Source: Diabrotica undecimpunctata (taxonomy: Eukaryota; Arthropoda; Insecta; Coleoptera; Chrysomelidae). From it: 64,000 nt of DNA. Location of the stretch: the NCBI RefSeq assembly GCF_040954645.1, contig NC_092811.1:82717063-82781062 (forward strand). The letters are read 5' to 3'. Each line of letters starts with the position of its first letter. Positions within the stretch are counted from its first letter, which is position 1. The notes under the pieces are model-generated. The model ran no database searches, was not told the DNA's origin, and was given only the letters and a program-made list of their open reading frames with translations. Shown piece by piece: positions 58,121-64,000 of this stretch. The translations under genes and the position numbers were made by a program.

Positions 58121-58550
58121 AGGTGCGTCCAGACTACTCGTGCTCCTGTTTGCACTCGTACTTCTACTTGGAACTCGTGAAGCTTGTTGTACTTGGCCTT
58201 ACCTTCACTTGACAATCCACATAGACTTGTTCAGTTGGAAAAATACTTGTACTCCGGCGGTTCCTATAGAAGAGGACGGGCGTGCGGCTTTTATTCTCTG
58301 TTAAAAAAATTATCTGTTAAAAAAAAACGTCAATAGAACTTTTCAGAACGGCTTAAGAGAGAGTCAAATGAGCCATAATGATCACCAATGTCTTAAGGGA
58401 TGGGGCACATTAAGCAGAAAAAAAAAATCAAAAATGAGAAAAAAAGACGGTGCTGTTTAAAAGTAGAAGCCCATACAGTGGAAGTAACTTACTTAGTGAC
58501 CTTAATGTTGCTTTATTGTTGAAAATCTCCACTTTTATACATTCTGTAGA

Positions 58551-58760
58551 ATGTCGCCTAGTAATTTTGTAGAAGTGATAACTTTAATTGGTCCAAAAAT
58601 CATTAAGAAAAACACAACATTTCGAAAAGCAATTTCTGTAAAAGAACAATTAGCTGTAACGCTAAGATATTTAGCATCAGGTGATTCGTACACCAGCTTA
58701 AGCTTTTTGTTTAAGTTTTCCAAGCAGTCGATTTGGCTTATTGTGCAAGAGGTATGCTAA
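58551..58760 (+). pseudogene. PIF/Harbinger transposase, N-terminal fragment
   Basis: MSPSNFVEVITLIGPKIIKK then FRKAISVKEQLAVTLRYLAS and SLSFLFKFSKQSIWLIVQEV: the helix-turn-helix region found before the DDE core in Harbinger-type transposases. The frame ends after 69 codons and the catalytic DDE domain is deleted, so it cannot cut DNA. Confidence 0.8.
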
Positions 58761-58829
58761 GGCTCTTCAAGATTTTATAAAGGTACGTAAACAATAATAA
58801 TATTCATTCAAAACTTTATTGCTACATAT

Positions 58830-59410
58830 TTACAAATTATCATATGGCTTTCTGTGAATCCATCATGTAGATGAAGTGTTGGGCTGAGTTTGTTAAGATT
58901 AAGAGGATAAAAAAGCTGATTGTGTGTGTATTTGACTTAAATCTGCGTTTGCTTGTTGAGGCGAGGGATGAGGGATTGAAATAGTAGATGCATCGTATGT
59001 AGACAAATTATTGTTGAGTTAAGTTTGTTGAGACTGGGAGGAAGGGGATAAAAAGCCGGTTGTGGGCTTTGGGGTATTCTTCTATCTCTGCACTAAACAG
59101 AATGTCGTTAAAACCTTTGTGGGCATAAGCAGCTGTCCGTTTGACTAATGACCTTAACTTGCAAGCGATATATTAAGCATATGCGTCGTAATTATTTTGT
59201 TCTCTATTACCTATCTTCTTTAAAATTTGAAAGGATTCATTCATTCGTGGATCGTCATTACTACGCAGTCGTTTGCTTTCAGTGATTTGCCGAGTAAGCC
59301 TTTGCCTTTCTCTAAGTTGCCAGTAGGAAAGTAATTTTGCGTTTAATCTCTTGTATATCTGTATTCAGTTCCTGGGATATTTCCTCCCATGCATCGTTTT
59401 TTTTTATTTA
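58830..59410 (-). pseudogene. MADF/Myb-like second ORF of PIF/Harbinger
   Basis: NDAWEEISQELNTDIQEI, then in another frame AKLLSYWQLRERQRLTRQIT, DDPRMNESFQILKKIG, match the MADF DNA-binding domain and a BESS-like tail carried by the second protein of Harbinger elements. Stops break it. Confidence 0.6.
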
Positions 59411-59750
59411 GGATTTTATAAAATTTTACTCACAAAACTACGTGTTTTTCGTACATATTTATTAAATCAGTCACACTATCATTATTTCACTCCATTTTAA
59501 ACATAAGCCTGCACAATATGCACGCTTGATTAATACAAGTCGCATAAATATACAAAACGCAAAGATTTCCATCCAAATAAACTCGCAAGCTTACACGAAT
59601 TTCCTTTGATGTACCGACACCCGCCGGAACCTTGCGAGTATCTTACTTGGGTGGCTTGTGCTGCTCTGGCTCCGACTCGTCGCGACGTACACATATAGGC
59701 AAGTCACAAGTAAAAGCCTAAATACGAGCACGAGTAGTCTGGACGCACCT

Positions 59751-60129
59751 TAAACATTTTTTCCATTGCAAAGTATATCAATGACTCCGGCTCACAAAAA
59801 TCCTATATTTCTGTTGCTGAACTTATTTTCGCCCTAAAATGGAGTGTCATCGTTTTTCCCGCCGACTCTTCAAATGTTTCCCGTTTTTGATAATTTTTTC
59901 ATCTCTTTTTTTTTCTTCGCTAATCATTCTGTATTTTTTTTCTTTTTGTTGCGTAGAAGTCGTGTTCCATCTGCTTTGAGAAGAACTCCCAGTGTTGCCT
60001 TTTTATTGGACTGACTAAAGAATTCGTTTCCTTTCTGATTCTTAATAATACTATGTGATTTGTTTCGCATAACAGTACAATTTAAAATAAAATAATTTCT
60101 TTTCTTCTTCTTTTTATGTAGACATGACT
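59751..60129. other. Nothing recognised
   Basis: No feature seen apart from a minus-strand basic frame continuing from the RT fragment, which has no family match. Confidence 0.4.
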
Positions 60130-60790
60130 GTCTTTTTTCAATAAGCCTCCAGTAAGTTGTCGTTCCATCATTTTCGTGGTCTTCCTTCTGATCTCTTCCT
60201 ATTGGGTAACCGTCTCTTGTCGTCTTTACTATTCTATCCGTTGTCATTTGGCTTATATCATTCCATTCTACTCTTTTATTTCTTACCCAGTTCTTGACGT
60301 TCTTTACCTTGCATCTACCTCGTATATATGTACTTCTAACTCTGTCCCATAGTGTCTTACCATTAATTTTTCCTTTTTTTTTTTTTTCATTTCTCCGTAT
60401 TTTTTTATTCAAGCAACCTGAGGCTCTATTATTGAGGAAGTTTGCTTTATTCACTTAATCTTTCACTTCGGTCTCGAGTTTTCCGTAGCTAGATAATGTG
60501 ATGCCTAGATATTTAAACTCCATAACATGTTCTATCATCTTACCTTTCAGCTCCGATTTACGTCTTAGTAAATTTACGGTTATAACCATGCATTTTGTCT
60601 TCTTTGGGAAAATTAACATGTTACATTTTCTGGCGGTTATATTAAATTGGTGCAGCATACGTTGTAAATCATATTCACTTTAAGAAAGTAGTATTGCGTC
60701 GTCTGCATAGCAGATTATTTTAAGTGTTGTTTTTCTCCCATTTGGTATCCCTTTTTAGTTCTTACTTTTTTTATTATTTCATTGATAATG
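60130..60790 (-). pseudogene. Non-LTR RT C-terminal fragment
   Basis: Minus strand: NEIIKKVRTKKGYQMG, IICYADDAILLS (YADD near 60704-60693), QRMLHQFNITARKCNML, HVMEFKYLGITLSSYGKLE, NKKIRRN, WDRVRSTYIRGRCKVKNVK, then WVRNKRVEWNDISQM and TTTYWRLIEKR. This is a complete palm-to-tail order with stops at 60455 and 60675. The clade is not certain (RTE-like or related). Confidence 0.75.
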
Positions 60791-60799
60791 AGGTTGAGG

Positions 60800-60950
60800 C
60801 AGAGGACGCTCACCTATCCGATGGTCAGATCAAGTACAGAAAGCCACTGGAGAGACGTTTTCCGAGTCCATGAGAGCAGCCCAAAATCGCAAGAGATGGA
60901 GAGAATTGACAGCCCGCATTGTAGGAAATCACGATCCTCAGCAATGAGGA
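60800..60950 (+). pseudogene. Non-LTR RT extreme C-terminus
   Basis: GRGRSPIRWSDQVQKATGE, SMRAAQNRKRWRELTARIV and GNHDPQQ then stop near 60947 match the end of an insect non-LTR RT of a different family from its neighbours. Only about 50 codons. Confidence 0.6.
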
Positions 60951-61300
60951 AACGACAAGAGAGAAAGAGAATGAGGTTGAACAATAGAGACAGTAGGAAC
61001 AATCCCACTGGTAGCGAAATAAAATGTAAAAGTATATATTCGGCTAATAAGCTCTTTTGTTTTTGTACCCATAAACATAATGGGCGGTATGACTACGAAG
61101 AGGGGGCTACAAATACGACAAGATAAATTTGAGAGCACTTGTGGATAAGATGAAAGATTATATTTTGAGGTAAATAAATTGTTAAAAAGTAGAGGATTGT
61201 ACAATGTTTTCAACTGCAATAATCAGTAAATAACAATAAACGAAGTAAAAAAATCGTGAGAGTGAACTTCCTTTCGTTTCCATCTAAGAAACATTGTCGG
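60951..61300. other. Nothing recognised
   Basis: AT-rich; a (GA)-rich run at 60955-60985 is probably chance or tail sequence. Confidence 0.4.
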
Positions 61301-61301
61301 T

Positions 61302-62147
61302 CTAAGTTTGCAACATACTATTTTTTAAGTTACATACCTCTTCTGTCCACTGCTGGACATAGGTCTCTCCCATTTTTCGCCACTCTTCACGGTTCTGTGC
61401 TTCTTGTTGCCATTTCTTGGATATTCGTCCAATGTCGTCCATCCAGCGTGTTGGTGGTTGTCCTCTGCTGCGTTTGTCTTCTCTTGTGCGCCAGTCAATT
61501 AGTTTTCTGGTCCATCTTGTGTCTTTCAGTCTCGCTATGTAACCTGCCCTATTCCATTTCAGCTTGGCTATACGTTCGACATCACTGATACCTGTTCTTT
61601 TCCTTAAGTCTTGATTCCTTATTTTGTCTTTTTTTGTCACGCCGACAATTAATCTTTCCATGCGCCTTTGTGCCACTCGCATTTTTAGTGCTGTTGTTTT
61701 TGTGAGCGTGAGAGTTTCTGCTCCGTATGTCATAATAGGAAGAACGCATTGGTCAAATGTCTTCCGTTTCATAGCTATCGGGATGTTGCTCTTAAAGATG
61801 TCTCTTAGTGAACCATACGCCGCCCAAGCAAGTGTTATTCGTCGTTGAAATTCGCAGGTCTGGTTGTCCTTGCCTATTCTGATTTCATGACCAAGATATA
61901 CGTACTTTTCTGTCAATTCTACTACTTATTTTGGATGATTAGGTGTTCGCTGGGAACTAAATTTGTCATAAATTTGGTCTTACTGATGTTTATTTTTAGA
62001 CCTATTGTTGAAGATACGTTTGGTAATTCTTGTACCATTTGTTGTGCTTCACCCAGATCTTCGGTAATAAGTAATATATCGTCGGCAAAACGCAGATGAT
62101 TGAGCATTTCTCCATCTATTTTTATTCCTCATACATATTATAAAGAG
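61302..62147 (-). pseudogene. RTE-clade RT C-terminal fragment, second copy
   Basis: Minus strand: GIKIDGEMLNHLRFADDILLIT (FADD near 62081-62092), KINISKTKFMTNLVP, stop TAA at 61926-61928, then EKYVYLGHEIRIGKDNQTCEF, CVLPIMTYGAETLTLTKTTA, RGQPPTRWMDDIG and ETYVQQWTEE. A TGA before GIKIDG and a frame change end it upstream near 62147. It is the same family as 2-819; both have a stop at the same codon. Downstream of the stop the frame is open for 204 codons. Confidence 0.85.
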
Positions 62148-62439
62148 GTAATATCCAGTTCCATGAATTTGAAAGACCAATAGTAGTTTGGAATAATTTT
62201 AGGTTTCTTGGATATAGAAGAATGTTTATTACCTGATAAGAAAGTGGAAAATATTCGAATGTGGTAATTAATTCTGTGTTGTGATTGATTGCTCCAGTGG
62301 ATATAATTACCATTGGCAATAACAAACAAATATAGGAAACAACCCTCATTTATTGTCGAATATTCGTATTGGCTACTTTGATAAAAATAATTTGGTGTGC
62401 TATTTTAATTTAACGAGTAATATGTCTAAACTCCAGATT
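62148..62439. other. Nothing recognised
   Basis: AT-rich; CAGTGGATATAAT at about 62294 recalls the hairpin at 44160. Confidence 0.4.
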
Positions 62440-63300
62440 ACAGAAACAACAAAAAGAAAGCCTCCTGCAATTCTGGATGGATATTAGTACAGAGAACACC
62501 GCACAACCAAATAAGATATAGTAAGTTGGGTGTGTCTCAAAGAGAAAACCGAGAAATGTCACGGTACGCTAACAACTTGTGGAAGTGAAGTTTTATCCGT
62601 TTCGGAGCATATCTGTGTACCAAACGTAGCCACAATAGAAGTAAAAAAGCATTTTGTTTCTGTCAAGAAACGCATGAGAGAAAAGAAAAAAAATTATAGT
62701 AAAGAAATTGGACAGCTATTTAATCGTGGTTACGAGTTTGCAACTGAAATGCACTGTCTTCCGTCAAATTAAGTCTAAATTGCATTAGACGACAAGCGCA
62801 AGGTAACACTGTTGAACCTATTAGTTCTAAAGAAATAATTCTTCCATTAGAAGTAATTCTTCGATTAAAATCATTGGTTGTAACTTCTACTTTAATTAGT
62901 GCTTTTAGCGGAAAATACAAGAACTAAGTTTTTCCTAGTTCTACAACAGAATATAGAGAAAAAAATCAAGTTAGTGCTACGGATGTGTGCTGCTTTAGCT
63001 TATCTTCTAACTGAAAGCAAAAAATATGGTTGGCTATGTATTCAAAAAGATACATCTGATAATCCCAAGCTTGTAAAATTTTACGATTATTTTGTGGTTA
63101 TAAAGAGTGTGGTTAGAGCAGTGGTTATAAAATATACGTAACACACCAAACGATTGAAACTGTTATCGCAAAAGACAGAACGAATAATTTTTTGGAGGGG
63201 TGGAATAATAAAATAAATAAATCAATAAAAAAGAATACACCTAGAATCAAAAAACTGGTCAAAATATTAAAACAAGATTTGTTTAAACTCAGCTAATCAA
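62440..63300 (+). pseudogene. MULE transposon relic with FLYWCH-like finger
   Basis: RKPPAILDGY, WVCLKEKTEKCHGTLTTC and the SEHICVP segment have the spacing of a FLYWCH zinc finger, usual at the N-terminus of insect MULE (Phantom-type) transposases. The C-terminal end of such proteins appears at 63175-63290: RTNNFLEGWNNKINKSIKK and TPRIKKLVKILKQDLFKLS. KLVKFYDYFVV near 63070-63105 is also typical. The catalytic DDE part between them is not seen, so it is deleted or too decayed. Confidence 0.65.
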
Positions 63301-64000
63301 ATTTCGTTGGTAAAAGAAGGAAAACGAAATATATACAGTTGGATTCAAGATTTGAAAAGACGTTTCTTATTTTTTTTAAAATATGATAGAGGTGAAGATG
63401 TTTAAAAACAATTGCTTTTATTATTGAGTTTAAATAAAAAACAGTTACTAGCTATAGGAAAAAACCAAAAATCAAAAAAATGTATAAAAAAATAAATAAA
63501 AAGAAATAAAGCAAAACTTCTAAATACTCCAAAATATAAAGTTAGTTTCTTTGTACCAATCAAAAAAAAATAATTTTATAGGTTGTGAAAGTTCGTTACT
63601 TTTTTATTGGTATATACTGATTATTGCAGTTATAAACAATGTACGAAAATGTCTTCACTTCATAAGAAATTATTTACCTGAGAATCTAATCTTTTATCTT
63701 GTTATTTGTGCAAGTGACCCCAAATGTGTCTTGTCCGCAAATGCTCCTTCTGCACGTGCACCGATACTATCACTACAATTATCACCGTCCAGGTGTTTAA
63801 GGTTATAGCCTTCCCAGAAAAAATTACATTAGTTAATACCTTTTATTGATATAAGGTTGAATGCTCGAATAAATGAACTTTGATCAAATAAAAGGCATAT
63901 ATCGAGCACAGTTTTGTTAATTTAATCTTGTCCAAGTACTTTCGCTCCCTAGAGCATCTTCAGGGGCATTTCGTCAATTGCTGCCTATCCAACAACAATA
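63301..64000. other. AT-rich end of window, PLE-like stem-loop only
   Basis: No coding trace I can name in 63301-63936. 63937-63966 has TACTTTCGCTCCCTAGAGCA followed by TCTTCAGG, like the stem-loops at 44019 and 51301, so a PLE may begin here and run out of the window. Confidence 0.4.

Larger units (their letters stand above)
58121..59750 (+). mobile_element. PIF/Harbinger element, internally deleted
   Basis: The inverted ends are 25 bp: 58121-58145 (AGGTGCGTCCAGACTACTCG and on) and 59726-59750. The 3-bp flanks are TAG and TAA, close to the TWA target of this superfamily. It holds the N-terminus of the transposase on the plus strand and a MADF-like second ORF on the minus strand, the usual two-gene layout, but the DDE domain is missing. 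Confidence 0.85.

Overview
The window looks like nuclear DNA of an insect, most likely a beetle with a large repeat-rich genome. That assignment is an inference. It rests on AT-rich base composition, long (TA)n tracts, and the mix of element families present: RTE, Jockey and I-type non-LTR elements, Penelope-like elements (PLE), BEL/Pao, Ty3/gypsy with an env frame, piggyBac, mariner, PIF/Harbinger, MULE, and a P-like element with a THAP exon. I see no convincing host protein gene, rRNA, tRNA or CRISPR array. Nearly everything recognisable is a transposable element, mostly broken and nested.

Layout. 1-2480: two non-LTR reverse-transcriptase (RT) fragments, one split by a palindromic element. 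4240-6427: a DNA element with inverted ends carrying a decayed, intron-containing gene of the DUF7869 type. 6428-9725: two PLE copies head to head, with a solo LTR and a GC-rich inverted-end element nested inside. 11175-13325: a Jockey element on the minus strand. 13790-23065: a second pair of head-to-head PLE copies, into which a young BEL/Pao element (14224-21319, apparently identical LTRs) inserted. 23066-25700: piggyBac-like and mariner relics. 26230-32040: a Jockey/I-type element on the minus strand, split by an RTE-like element. 32035-38975: a Ty3/gypsy element of the errantivirus type with gag, pol and env frames, truncated at its 3' end.

38985-49196 is the most layered locus. The ORF1 of an I-type element is cut in two by a 9.2 kb insertion (39367-48544) with 24-bp inverted ends and a 7-8 bp target duplication. 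Two exons of a THAP domain with matching splice phase lie inside it, separated by a 6.9 kb intron filled with other elements. I read this as a P-superfamily transposon. 49480-53065: further Jockey and RTE-like fragments. 54670-57391: a 5'-truncated Ty3/gypsy element whose pol frame continues past integrase into the C-terminal half of a TARG1/OARD1-like macrodomain. 57385-64000: a second DUF7869-type fragment, a deleted PIF/Harbinger element, three non-LTR fragments and a MULE relic with a FLYWCH-like finger.

The open frames do not form a common pathway. The parts that relate to each other are elements and the sites they interrupted, and several target duplications give the order of insertion. 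The only long, mostly intact coding block is the BEL/Pao gag-pol, which carries two frame changes and a substituted integrase active-site residue. Most stretches between elements are AT-rich and without recognisable content; they are listed as such.
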